This document shows positions 33,802 through 43,000 of a DNA stretch of 64,000 nucleotides, in pieces. Source of the stretch: JBGAJN01 sp044224905. Lineage in GTDB: Bacteria; Verrucomicrobiota; Verrucomicrobiia; Limisphaerales; JBGAJN01. Position 1 is the stretch's first letter. Each line of letters opens with the position of its first letter. Position numbers and translations under genes: made by a program. Below the pieces are notes generated by a model, which saw only the letters and a program-made list of their open reading frames with translations, was not told where the DNA came from and searched no databases. The stretch spans positions 1,050,290 through 1,114,289 of the forward strand of contig JBGAJN010000003.1 of NCBI GenBank assembly GCA_044224905.1, given 5' to 3'.

Positions 33802-34128
33802 ATGAAAAGAACAATTCTCCTCGGTGTGGCAGCGGTGGGAATCATCGCTGGTGTTACCAATCAAGCCCAAGCGGGAGTGTCTCTGCACATTGCATTTCCT
33901 TTCCCACTTCCGCCCTTGCCTGTTGTGGTTGTACAATCACCACCTCGGTATGCACCTCCAGTCGTAGTGAGTCGGGTGCCGTCTTGCGAGCGGGTGGTCG
34001 AGGTGCCGCATGCCTGTGGGATTGAGCGTCGTCCGGTTTACTTTGGTCGCCGAGATCATGAGCGCTACGAACGCTACGAGCACAGCCAGCGGTCTGAGCA
34101 TGGTGGCTTCCATAGATATCGCCGCTGA
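33802..34128 (+). CDS. small secreted protein with a Pro-rich middle and His/Arg-rich tail
   Basis: The start at 33802 opens a clean signal peptide (MKRTILLGVAAVGIIAGVTNQAQA). The 84-residue mature part has a Pro/Val-rich stretch (PFPLPPLPVVVVQSPPRYAPP), a pair of cysteines (SCERVVEVPHACGIE), and a tail rich in His, Arg, Glu and Tyr that could bind metal. The family is unknown. A decayed duplicate lies 4.7 kb upstream at 29185. About 250 bases upstream (33551-33801) show no gene. Confidence 0.6.
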   Translation: MKRTILLGVAAVGIIAGVTNQAQAGVSLHIAFPFPLPPLPVVVVQSPPRYAPPVVVSRVPSCERVVEVPHACGIERRPVYFGRRDHERYERYEHSQRSEHGGFHRYRR

Positions 34129-34496
34129 GTGAATGCGGACCTCTTTCTTCGAGCTGCCTTTGATGATGACAAATCAGGGGCAGCTCAACTTTTTTTCACT
34201 CCTCGAACAAAAAGGGGGTAAGAGCTCGCGTCGAGTGGCGACAGACAAGCTGATTGGTCTGAAGGAAAAATTGTTTTCCAGTAGGGCAAACAGCATTTGC
34301 CATTTCGAAATGACTTATGAAATAAGTTAATTTGCATCGCCGGTCCGGAAGATTCATCGGGGGGGGGGTAGCAAATAAGAATTATCAGGCACTTAGGGGA
34401 GTTTTTGGTCCGCCGACTGGGCAATGGAATGGCGGAGTTCATTAGCGATTGCCCTGATGGCCTGTGCCCGATAGTTTCCGGCCCATCACCAGCGCC
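34129..34496. other. gene-free stretch with a G9 tract
   Basis: I see no supportable gene in these 368 bases. An open frame at 34133-34330 lacks a ribosome site and any protein-like pattern. A run of nine G (34360-34368) lies about 130 bases upstream of the ABC ATPase start. It is the presumed promoter region of the ABC-2 exporter operon, but no clear promoter stands out. Confidence 0.4.
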
Positions 34497-35258
34497 ATGA
34501 ACGCAGCCATCGAGACTTCTAACCTGACGCGAGATTTTGGGACATTTCGCGCCGTCAACGAGCTCAACCTGCGGGTCGAGGCCGGACGTTTCTACGGTTT
34601 TCTCGGCCCGAACGGCGCGGGAAAATCCACGACAATCAAAATGCTCACGGGCCTGCTCGCGCCGAGCGGTGGAGCGATGCGGATTCTCGGTGAAGACGTC
34701 AGCGATCCGAAACGCGCGCTCGCGGTGAAAAAGCGAATCGGGGTGGTGCCGGAGAATCTGGGGCTGTTCGACAACCTGACGGCGCGCGAATATCTCACGT
34801 TCATCGGGCGGATGTATCTTCTGCCGCGTGAAACCATCCGCGAACGGTGCGAGGAATTGCTGACGATGATGGATCTCGCGCACGAGGAGAAGAAGCTGAC
34901 GATGGAGTTTTCGCATGGCATGAAGAAGAAGCTGGCCCTTGCCGCTGCGCTGATCCCCAATCCAGATCTGCTGTTCCTCGACGAGCCTTTCGAAGGCGTT
35001 GACGCTGTCGCCTCGCGCGTTTTGCGCGACACCCTCAAGCAATGCGTTGGGCACGGCGCCACGGTTTTCCTCACATCGCACGTTTTGGAAATCGTTGAGA
35101 GGCTATGCACAGACGTCGGCATCATCGCGCAGGGAAAACTGGTTCATCAAAGCACGATGGATGAATTGCGGCGCGACGGTTCCTCGCTGGAAGACAAATT
35201 TCTCGCGGTCGTTGGCAATGACGGGCACGAAGCGCAGAAATTAAGTTGGCTCGAATGA
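34497..35258 (+). CDS. ABC-2 type exporter, ATP-binding subunit
   Basis: The start at 34497 (MNAAIETSNLTRDFG) fits the family better than one 33 bases upstream. The 253 residues contain Walker A (GPNGAGKST), a Q-loop region (VVPENLGLFDNLTAREYL), a degenerate signature (FSHGMKKKLALAAAL), Walker B with the catalytic Glu (LLFLDEPFEGVD) and the H-loop (TSHVLE). It is therefore a competent ATPase, unlike the MlaF-like protein. It overlaps the permease by ATGA. The exported substrate (drug, lipid or polysaccharide) is unknown. Confidence 0.92.
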   Translation: MNAAIETSNLTRDFGTFRAVNELNLRVEAGRFYGFLGPNGAGKSTTIKMLTGLLAPSGGAMRILGEDVSDPKRALAVKKRIGVVPENLGLFDNLTAREYLTFIGRMYLLPRETIRERCEELLTMMDLAHEEKKLTMEFSHGMKKKLALAAALIPNPDLLFLDEPFEGVDAVASRVLRDTLKQCVGHGATVFLTSHVLEIVERLCTDVGIIAQGKLVHQSTMDELRRDGSSLEDKFLAVVGNDGHEAQKLSWLE

Positions 35259-37009
35259 ACCAAGAGCAGCTCAAGACGATTCTCTGGTTGCGCTGGCGGT
35301 TGATGACCAATCAATGGCGTCGCAGCGGTGGACTCGGCGCGGTGATCGCGATTATCGTGGGCGTTGGCGCGATTGCTTTGGGAGCCTTGTTGTTCATGGG
35401 TGGATTGCTTGGTGCGGTGTTTGGTCTGAGCAAGGCGACACCCGAAATCCTTATGGCCGTTTGGTTCGGTGTGACGGTGCTTTTCCTTGTCATGTGGATG
35501 ATCGGCTTGCTCACGGAACTTCAGCGCTCGGAGATCATCGATTTGCAGAAACTGATGCACCTGCCGGTCGCGCTCGGTCAGATATTCGTTATCAACTATC
35601 TCGTCTCGCATTTTACGCTGAGCGTCCTCCTGATTGTTCCCGCCATGTTCGGGTTGGGCATCGGTCTGGCAATTGCGCGCGGACCGGAAATGGTTCTGCT
35701 CATTCCGCTCGCGGTAAGCATGGTCGTCATGATCACGGCGTGGACGTATTGCCTGCGCGGTTGGTTGGCGGCGATGATGAGCAACCCGCGCCGCCGCCGC
35801 ACGATCATCATGTGCATCACCATTGGGTTCATTCTGTTGGCTCAAGGTCCAAACCTTTACTTCAACGTGTTTCAAAACCGCAACCTTCCTAAAAAGCCGG
35901 CCGCGAATGAGGACTGGCAGCGCCAGCACGACGAACGCAACTCTGCCAACAAGAAAATGCTCGATAATCTCGTAACCGCCCAAAAATTTATACCGCCATT
36001 GTGGGTGTCGTACGGTGCACGCGGACTCGCCGAGGGAAATCCAGTTCCCGCGCTGCTCGGCACGCTCGGTTGCGCCAGTCTCGCGGCGCTGGGATTACGC
36101 CGTGCCTATCGCAGCACGGTGCGTTTTTATCACGGAGAAACCGGCGGGAAATCCGCCGTGAAGGTCGCGAAGGAAACGGGAAAAAATCCCGTGCCGCGCG
36201 CGAAGAACCAAAAAAGCTTTCTCGAACTTTCCGTTCCCTTCGTGCCCGAACAGGCCGCTGCGCTCGCGCTGGCCACCTTCCGTTCCCTGCTACGTGCTCC
36301 GGAAGTGAAAATGGCCTGGGCGACTTCTTTCATTGTGACCGTCATTATGGGCGCGACGTTATTTTTCCGCGCCACCATGGATTTGCCCGCCGCCGCGAAA
36401 CCTTTTGTCGCCACCGGTTCAATCGTATTCTCGATCTTTTTCCTCGCCCAGTTTTTGGCCAACCAGTTTGGTTTCGACCGCGACGGATTCCGCTCCCTGA
36501 TCCTTTCGCCTGCGGACCGGCGGTTTATATTGATAGGGAAGAATCTTGCGGGATTGCCGGTTGCCGCCGCATTCAGCCTGTTGTTGATCACGCTCACTTC
36601 CGTGCGCCTGCACCTCTCGCCACTTACTATCGTGGCGACTCTGTTTCAGCTCGCGAGCCTGTTGTTGCTGGCCAGCCTCGCCGGAAATCTGCTCTCAATT
36701 CTGGTGCCTTACCGCATTCAGGCCGGTTCAATGAAGCCGACCAAAATGCCGGGCCTCGCGATGTTGGTGTTGATGCTCTGCCAGCTTCTTTTTCCGGTGG
36801 CGATGTCGCCGGTGTTCGTTGGTCCGCTTATGGAAATGCTCTGGCGAAAGTTCGACCTGCCGAGTTTCGTGCCGATCAACTTAATTGCTTCCGCGCTGCT
36901 CTTCGGCGCGATGGCAATTCTCTACTGGCAGACGCTCGCGCCGCTCGGCCGGCTCCTGCGGCGCCGAGAAACAAGAATCCTCGGCCTGATCACGGTGGGG
37001 GTTGAATAG
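35255..37009 (+). CDS. ABC-2 type exporter, permease subunit
   Basis: The ATG at 35255 overlaps the ATPase stop codon (ATGA), so translation is probably coupled. A TTG nine bases earlier is less likely. The 584-residue protein has about ten to twelve hydrophobic segments in two groups, separated by a polar region around residues 200-330. This fits a long ABC-2/ABC-B-like permease. The nearest named resemblance is to large bacterial ABC transporter permeases of unknown substrate. Confidence 0.82.
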   Translation: MNQEQLKTILWLRWRLMTNQWRRSGGLGAVIAIIVGVGAIALGALLFMGGLLGAVFGLSKATPEILMAVWFGVTVLFLVMWMIGLLTELQRSEIIDLQKLMHLPVALGQIFVINYLVSHFTLSVLLIVPAMFGLGIGLAIARGPEMVLLIPLAVSMVVMITAWTYCLRGWLAAMMSNPRRRRTIIMCITIGFILLAQGPNLYFNVFQNRNLPKKPAANEDWQRQHDERNSANKKMLDNLVTAQKFIPPLWVSYGARGLAEGNPVPALLGTLGCASLAALGLRRAYRSTVRFYHGETGGKSAVKVAKETGKNPVPRAKNQKSFLELSVPFVPEQAAALALATFRSLLRAPEVKMAWATSFIVTVIMGATLFFRATMDLPAAAKPFVATGSIVFSIFFLAQFLANQFGFDRDGFRSLILSPADRRFILIGKNLAGLPVAAAFSLLLITLTSVRLHLSPLTIVATLFQLASLLLLASLAGNLLSILVPYRIQAGSMKPTKMPGLAMLVLMLCQLLFPVAMSPVFVGPLMEMLWRKFDLPSFVPINLIASALLFGAMAILYWQTLAPLGRLLRRRETRILGLITVGVE

Positions 37010-37063
37010 CCGATTTATCGGGAGTGATAGCGTTGCATTCACAATTTGTTTTCCCGATTTTTT

Positions 37064-37093
37064 GGGAGAGCGAGCTCTGACGCCCGCTCTCCC
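37064..37093. terminator. candidate terminator between convergent genes
   Basis: A 9-bp perfect stem (GGGAGAGCG at 37064-37072, CGCTCTCCC at 37085-37093) with a 12-nt loop lies between the ABC permease stop and the convergent HNH gene stop. It follows a T6 run but has no U-tract on the downstream side of either strand, so its strength is doubtful. Confidence 0.4.
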
Positions 37094-37106
37094 CGCTGGG
37101 TCAAGG

Positions 37107-37712
37107 CTACGCCTTGTCATTCAGGAACAGCTTCCACTCCGCCACGCCGTGCGCGTTCCGGATGAGCGCCGTGACCGGCAGTTCCTTCGGCGCGCTTGGG
37201 ACGCTGAGCAGCTTCAGGCCGGCCTCGTGCGGGAGGCGATCAGCCTTCCGCTGGTTCACATCCTTCGCCGACCATACGAGGTTTTCCCAGGTGTCCGCGC
37301 CGCCGCGCGAGCGAGGCACGACGTGGTCGAGGTTGCCTTCGTCCGGGTGCAGCAGGCGACCGGTGTATTGGCAACGATTGCCGTCGCGTTCGCGGATCGA
37401 ACGCGCACACAGCTTCGGGCGCTTCTTGGGCACGCGCGCGTAGTTTACGGCTACGATTACGGTCGGTACACGAATCGCGCCGCGCATGGTGTGCACTGCG
37501 TGGTCGTGATCGCGAATCGGCAGCGTGATCCACTCATCCCACATCACGGGACGGAGCGCTTCCGCACGGGCGCCGTCGCCGAGTTCGATGTCGAGCGCGG
37601 TGGCGGCGTTGGTGGCCAATTGGCAGAACGCATCGGCGGGCGTGCGAATGTGGATCGCCTGCCAGTTGCGGTTGAGCACCAGCACGATGGTCTTGTTCAG
37701 GATGTCGTTCAT
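37107..37712 (-). CDS. HNH endonuclease-family protein
   Basis: The start at 37712 gives MNDILNKTIVLVLNRNWQAI, the usual opening of this small HNH family; upstream residues in the same frame do not fit. The HNH core is IRERDGNRCQYTGRLL, GNLDHVVPRSRGG (catalytic His) and TWENLVWSAKDVNQRKADR. The paired zinc cysteines seen in many homologues are replaced (CQYTG instead of CxxCG, and no CxxCN), a variant that also exists in intact family members. It is probably a DNA nuclease or nickase of unknown role. Confidence 0.85.
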   Translation of the reverse strand: MNDILNKTIVLVLNRNWQAIHIRTPADAFCQLATNAATALDIELGDGARAEALRPVMWDEWITLPIRDHDHAVHTMRGAIRVPTVIVAVNYARVPKKRPKLCARSIRERDGNRCQYTGRLLHPDEGNLDHVVPRSRGGADTWENLVWSAKDVNQRKADRLPHEAGLKLLSVPSAPKELPVTALIRNAHGVAEWKLFLNDKA

Positions 37713-38041
37713 AAAGTATTCGCATACGGCCGTGGCGCTTCGCGCGTCGTAAGGTGTTTGTTCTTTAGTGAAATGGATTCGGCTACCTCGCCTGATATAG
37801 CTCGGAGGCATTTGCATTGAGCCGCGATCCAGGATCAGGGTTCGGCGCGCTCCTGACTGCGCGAGGAGCGCGATTCAAAGTGGTCGTGCGGAAAGGTTCT
37901 GCCCCCTCAATTTCCGGGTGTAGGCCAGACGTGATGCTATTTCACCACCGGACGGTCGTAACTCGACTTGAGAAGATTGGTTGCCTCGCCTGGAAATTTG
38001 CACTGGCATCGAAAATCAAAGGTGTCACAAATCCTTCCACC
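37713..38041. other. intergenic region between divergent genes
   Basis: This is the upstream region of the HNH gene (minus) and the secreted esterase (plus). The esterase frame remains open back to 37817, but the signal peptide begins only at 38042. I see no RNA gene, repeat or clear promoter here. Confidence 0.35.
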
Positions 38042-39787
38042 ATGATCACACTGAATCCGCGTCACGCGTTCCACGCTGCTAGAAAGCTCTTGCCCCTTGC
38101 GCTGCCAATGGTTTGGTTCGCTTTCGGAGCAATGGGCGCTTCGCTAGTGCACGAGTTGAAGGCAACTGCACGCGACGGTCAGGTGTTCTTGACATGGCAG
38201 GAGAACGAAACGGCGGACGGAACCAGCTTCAATATCTATGTCGCGGGCAAGCCAATCACGGACGTGTCGATGGCCACGCGCATCGGTCATCACATCGAGC
38301 GTCATAGCGCACGGGATTGGTGGGAAGATCCAGCTTCGTTCAAGAAACATGTGCCGTCCGGTAAACCGATCGGATATCGCATCGGACCTGGTCTCGATCG
38401 ACTTGATCCCAGGGGTGGTCTGTTTGTCCATACGCTACGCAAGGATTCGCCCGCGCAGTTGTTTTTCGCCGTGACGCACTCTGACGCTGGCGGCAAGGAG
38501 GATGCGACGCTGACACTCGGCGCCAATTCTCTCGCGGCCGGAGTCACCGCTGCGCCGGGTGCAATCCAACCGATCTGGCAGGCAGACGGTCCGCTGGCCA
38601 ATCCCGAAGCTGGAAAGGGAAAACCGCTGTGGTTGAACCTCCACGCCAAAGGCGGCGTCGTGGCTGGCATGGAGTACCTCGTGTTCGGCGATGAGACAAT
38701 GGGGTGGCGCGAGGGATTACCGTTCAAGTTCAGCGTGCGAATCGAACACGACGAGATCGTTGTGCGTCCGACCGACCGGGTATGGATCAACCGCCCGCAC
38801 AAGGAAGCTAGCGACGGCGGCACGCCCGCCATCTGGACCTTTTGGTATGGCTACAATTCCAAGATTTACGACCGTGCCCTCATGGGTGAAGGCGTGCCCA
38901 CGAATTACACGGAGCGGCGCAACCTGTGGATCCTCGATTGGGTACGTCGCCGTTACCAGCCGGATACGAATCGTTGGTATTGCTCGGGCGGTTCGATGGG
39001 AGGCTGTGGCACCATCTCGTTCGCCCTGCGACATCCAGAGTTGTTTGCTGCCTGCCACGCCCTGGTACCCATCGTCAGCTACACCTATCTCGGCAAGGCC
39101 AGCGCCTCGCGCCTCGAGCCGTCGTGCTGGACTGGTGCAATTCCCGCCAGCTTAAAAACCAGTGACGGCGTGGAACTACTGGATCGAATGGACGGCGCCA
39201 AATTTGTCATGACCTCGCCGCACGATCTGCCGTTCGTGTTCCTCATTAACGGCCGGCAGGACGGCTCCATTCCGTGGGAGAACAACCCTCGGTTTTACCG
39301 GGCCTTGACCGACGCCCATCAAGGTTTCGCTGCTTACTGGGACAACGGCGCTCATTCTACCAGCGGCCGGAATGCGCCGGCGGATGTGCTGGCTTGGCAG
39401 CAACGCTTCCACCGATTCCGCCTGGATGAAAGTTATCCGGCGTTTTCGAACACCTCATCCGATCGCAACCCCGGCACCGGTGCGCCCGACAACGGCGACA
39501 TCGTCGGCTGGATCGGCCGCGGTATGGATTGGAAGGACATCGAGGATACGGCGGATCATTTCGCGATCACCGTGCTGGCCGATTACCCCAGTCTCGAATA
39601 TCCGGTACGCACCGACATGACGCTGCGCCGCGTGCAACGGTTCAAAACGGTCCCGGGTGAACAACTTAACGTGAGCATTGGCAACGCGGTGCCTGTGAGA
39701 ATCACTGCTGATTCCAATGGCCGTATTACTATCCCCGGAGTGGTCATCCCCAACCGAGCTGGTGTGCGGATTTCCCTGCAACGATAA
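38042..39787 (+). CDS. secreted esterase (alpha/beta hydrolase, depolymerase-like)
   Basis: From ATG 38042 the 581-residue precursor has a signal sequence (residues about 12-35, LPLALPMVWFAFGAMGAS). A fibronectin-III-like domain follows (LKATARDGQVFLTWQENETADGTSFNIYV), then an alpha/beta hydrolase with the nucleophile elbow CSGGSMGGCG, preceded by WILDWVRRRYQPDTNRWY. A later His (GAHSTSGRNAP) could complete the triad. It resembles secreted PHB-depolymerase/feruloyl-esterase-like enzymes. The substrate is unknown but fits the polysaccharide-degrading theme of the window. A small beta domain ends the protein. Confidence 0.7.
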   Translation: MITLNPRHAFHAARKLLPLALPMVWFAFGAMGASLVHELKATARDGQVFLTWQENETADGTSFNIYVAGKPITDVSMATRIGHHIERHSARDWWEDPASFKKHVPSGKPIGYRIGPGLDRLDPRGGLFVHTLRKDSPAQLFFAVTHSDAGGKEDATLTLGANSLAAGVTAAPGAIQPIWQADGPLANPEAGKGKPLWLNLHAKGGVVAGMEYLVFGDETMGWREGLPFKFSVRIEHDEIVVRPTDRVWINRPHKEASDGGTPAIWTFWYGYNSKIYDRALMGEGVPTNYTERRNLWILDWVRRRYQPDTNRWYCSGGSMGGCGTISFALRHPELFAACHALVPIVSYTYLGKASASRLEPSCWTGAIPASLKTSDGVELLDRMDGAKFVMTSPHDLPFVFLINGRQDGSIPWENNPRFYRALTDAHQGFAAYWDNGAHSTSGRNAPADVLAWQQRFHRFRLDESYPAFSNTSSDRNPGTGAPDNGDIVGWIGRGMDWKDIEDTADHFAITVLADYPSLEYPVRTDMTLRRVQRFKTVPGEQLNVSIGNAVPVRITADSNGRITIPGVVIPNRAGVRISLQR

Positions 39788-39957
39788 AGCTGACCGTGTG
39801 CAAGCTTGGCCTTAGTTAGCAAGATCACTTGGCACAAACACGCTTAGCCGATTAGAGGCCGCGCATGATCGAGGCGAGATGAATTGTGTTTAATTGTCAG
39901 CGGTCTTACGAAGATGGGCAATCTGCGGAATGCGCGGGAACTCGATCCTCAAAATAT

Positions 39958-39987
39958 TTGACATTTTCTGCGTCTGTCGTTTACAAG
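39958..39987 (+). promoter_or_regulatory. candidate sigma-70 promoter of the dockerin-protein operon
   Basis: TTGACA (39958-39963) is a perfect -35 box, and TACAAG (39982-39987) follows after 18 bases as a 4/6 -10 box. The GTG start of the large dockerin protein lies 44 bases downstream. The surrounding sequence is AT-rich compared with its neighbours. Confidence 0.45.
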
Positions 39988-40030
39988 ATATTCTGTCGAG
40001 TGGGTAAGAAAATCTTAATTTGATTTTTGT

Positions 40031-43000
40031 GTGAATCGTGTCGCCTCAATTTGGGCGCACCTCCGTGCGGGACTTCGTTCCCTCGTGGTTGTGGGGATCG
40101 TTTTATTCCCCGCCCTGACAGTCTCCGCTCTTCCCACCAAACTTGGCGACCTTGACGGCGACGGTCAGGCTACCGTGCTCGACTTGGTACTCCTGATCAA
40201 CCATTCCCGCGGCGTCTCTCTGCTCGACTCGGCCGCGGCTCCCTATGCAGATATCAATCAGGACGGTTTCGTAGATCAAGCGGACATCAATTTGCTCGCG
40301 CAGGCGATCCTTGGTCAATACCCCCTCCAACCGTTGGCGGCTAAAGCGGTGACGCTGGATCCTGTTTCGGGGTCTTTCGAAGTGGGCGTCACGGTTCGGC
40401 CCAAGGTGACCTTTCGGAAGCCCGTCAACACCAGCACCCTCAACTCAAACAATTTTTACGCCTCCTTTGCCGGCCAGAAGCTTCCGGCCACCATCACACC
40501 AGCCAATGATGGCACGTTCGCGTGGTTATTCTTAAGCGATGCTCTCCCCAATGCCTCGCAAGTAATGGTCACGATCGGAGGTGCTACGATTACTAATCTG
40601 GACGGTACAGTGCTGGATGCCGCTGGCACCGGGACGCCCGGTAGTATCGTAACCGTCAATTTCAGCACCGTAAGCGTCGCGCCCGTACCCGGCACTGTGC
40701 TCGCCGGAAAAATTGTCGATCCCGGTCCCGACCTGATCCCCCGCACACCCGACGATATTTCCTTTGGTCAGGGTGGCATCACCTACAACCGTCCGATTGT
40801 GGGCGCGAAAATTTTCGTTCTGGGCATGGAGACGAACTTCACCTTCACCGGCACCAATGGCAGCTTCTTTCTCACCAACATGCCGGTTGGGGACGTGAAG
40901 GTGGTTCTGGATGGTCGCACGGCGGCCAACCCGCCTGCGGGCTACTACTTTCCAGAAATGGTCATGGACACCGCGTTTCTGCCCGGCGTGACCAACGGCG
41001 TGATGACGATCCGTGACACGAATGGTGTCGTGGTGCGAGGCACCAATGGCGCACCGATTCCGGTCACCGCGATGTACCTCCCGCGTGTCGCGACTAACAT
41101 TCTGCAAACCGTCACCTCGTCGACGAACACGATGATCACGTTGAAGCCGCAGGGAGCCTACACGCTCCCAGCGAACCAGCAGCCCTACCTCACGATCCAG
41201 ATCGCCTCTAACAGCCTCGTTGGCTCCAACGGTCTGCCGGTTTCCAGCGCGCAGATTGGTATGAGTGTGGTCCCGCCCGAACTTGTTAAGGACATGCTTC
41301 CGCCTGGCCTGCTTCAACACACCTTTGACATCACCGTTCAGGCGATGGGCGTGGCGACATTTTCGACACCGGCGAAGATGACTGTTCCCAACGTATTCAA
41401 CGCTGCCCCGGGAACGAAGCTTGATTTTCTAAGCTTTGACCATACGACCGGCCGATTGGTGATCGAAGGAACCGCGACGGTTTCGGATGACGGTCTCTAC
41501 GCCGCCACCGATCCGGGCACGGGCATCACTCATCCCGGTTGGCATGGTTTCTCATTGGAGGGCGCCCTGGCAACGCTGCTCGTCGATATCGCCGACAAGA
41601 TTCCACCTGAGTGCAATCCTAGAAAGATTCTGGAAGACGTTGGAGGCATCTCTTTAGGGCTGGGTGGGGCAATTGCCGCAGCAGCCGGGGCCCCGTTTGT
41701 TGCAGGCGCAGCTGCGGCCGGTGGCCTCGTATTTCTGGGACTGGATTTGTACAATGAAGGGATAACGTTGCAGAGCGCGAACGACGCGATCGGCATGGCC
41801 TCCGAATATTTCGGAGGGCTGGCAGCCGAGATCAAATTGAACCTCGGAGGGCAGGTCAAACTTACGCGCATACTCACTGATCCAATCTTCAGTGATCGAT
41901 TTAACCAGGCATTCAAACGGCTTGCGAAAAAGGTGGGAGAGGTTGCTAGCAGCGAAGGCGCGCAAAAACTATTCGCCGGCATTGGAAGCGGTCTCCAAGG
42001 CTACGACCTCGGAGGCCAACTCGCGAATTGCATTCCGTTCGGCGGCGGCTTCGTCGCCCAACCTGCTTCGGAGAAAATCTCCACGCCCACGGCCTTGCCC
42101 ACTGCTGCGATCACCGGATATTTGAACCAGTTCGAAACGGCGAACATCGCGGCGATGGAACCCGTCATCGAAATGATTGCCGCTAAGCTGGCGCCGCACC
42201 TGCCTACGGATCGCCCCATAATCCTCGTCTCGGACGGTCATACCCTACACGGGATCGAATTGGATGCCTCCGACTATATTGACCCCTTGACCAGCGGCGC
42301 GCTGAGCATTCCGATTTCCAACTTGCTCGCCGATGATCTGATCACCAACCCCTTCTATCGGAACCGTGCGCTTACCATGTCCACGAACTTCAATGTCGTT
42401 AAATCGCTATTGATGGAAAACAATCCGAGTCTCATTGCTTTCCGGCGGCAAATCGATGCGTTGACGGCCGCCGCGCATCAACGCCTGCGTGCCATTCTCA
42501 CTTTCCGTTCCGCGGCAAAGCCGATCTCGTACCGGGTAACCGATTTTCGAACGGGTGCCACAGTGGCCAGCGGCGTGTCTTCGACGCCCAGTCAAATCAA
42601 GTTTTTCGGCAGTGCCCAAACGCCATTTGTCGTTGAGGTGTTTGACCCAGCCACCAGGACATATGGTTCGCAGATTTTCCGCAGCGGCGCCTCCGGGAGA
42701 AATTTCGGTAATGGCTTCGACGGAAATACCGACCTGATCGCTTTGCCTGACGATCCCGCTACGAGTCCCGATACCGATGGAGACGGACTCAGCGATGCAG
42801 TTGAGCGGCTGCTCGGCACGGACCCGAACAAATGGAGCACGGCCGGCGACGGTATTAGCGACGGCGCGAAAGTCGCGCAAGGACTGGACCCGCTTTCAGG
42901 CGCGGCTTTTGCCACCGGAGTGATCGCGAGCTTGCCATTGCAGGGCGTCGCGAAAGAAGTCGTTCTGTCCGGCTCAACCGCCACGGCGGGCGAACAGACC

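Noticed and set aside
34133..34330. 65-residue open frame on the plus strand
   Set aside because: It has no ribosome binding site, no protein-like pattern and no conserved context; it is treated as non-coding.
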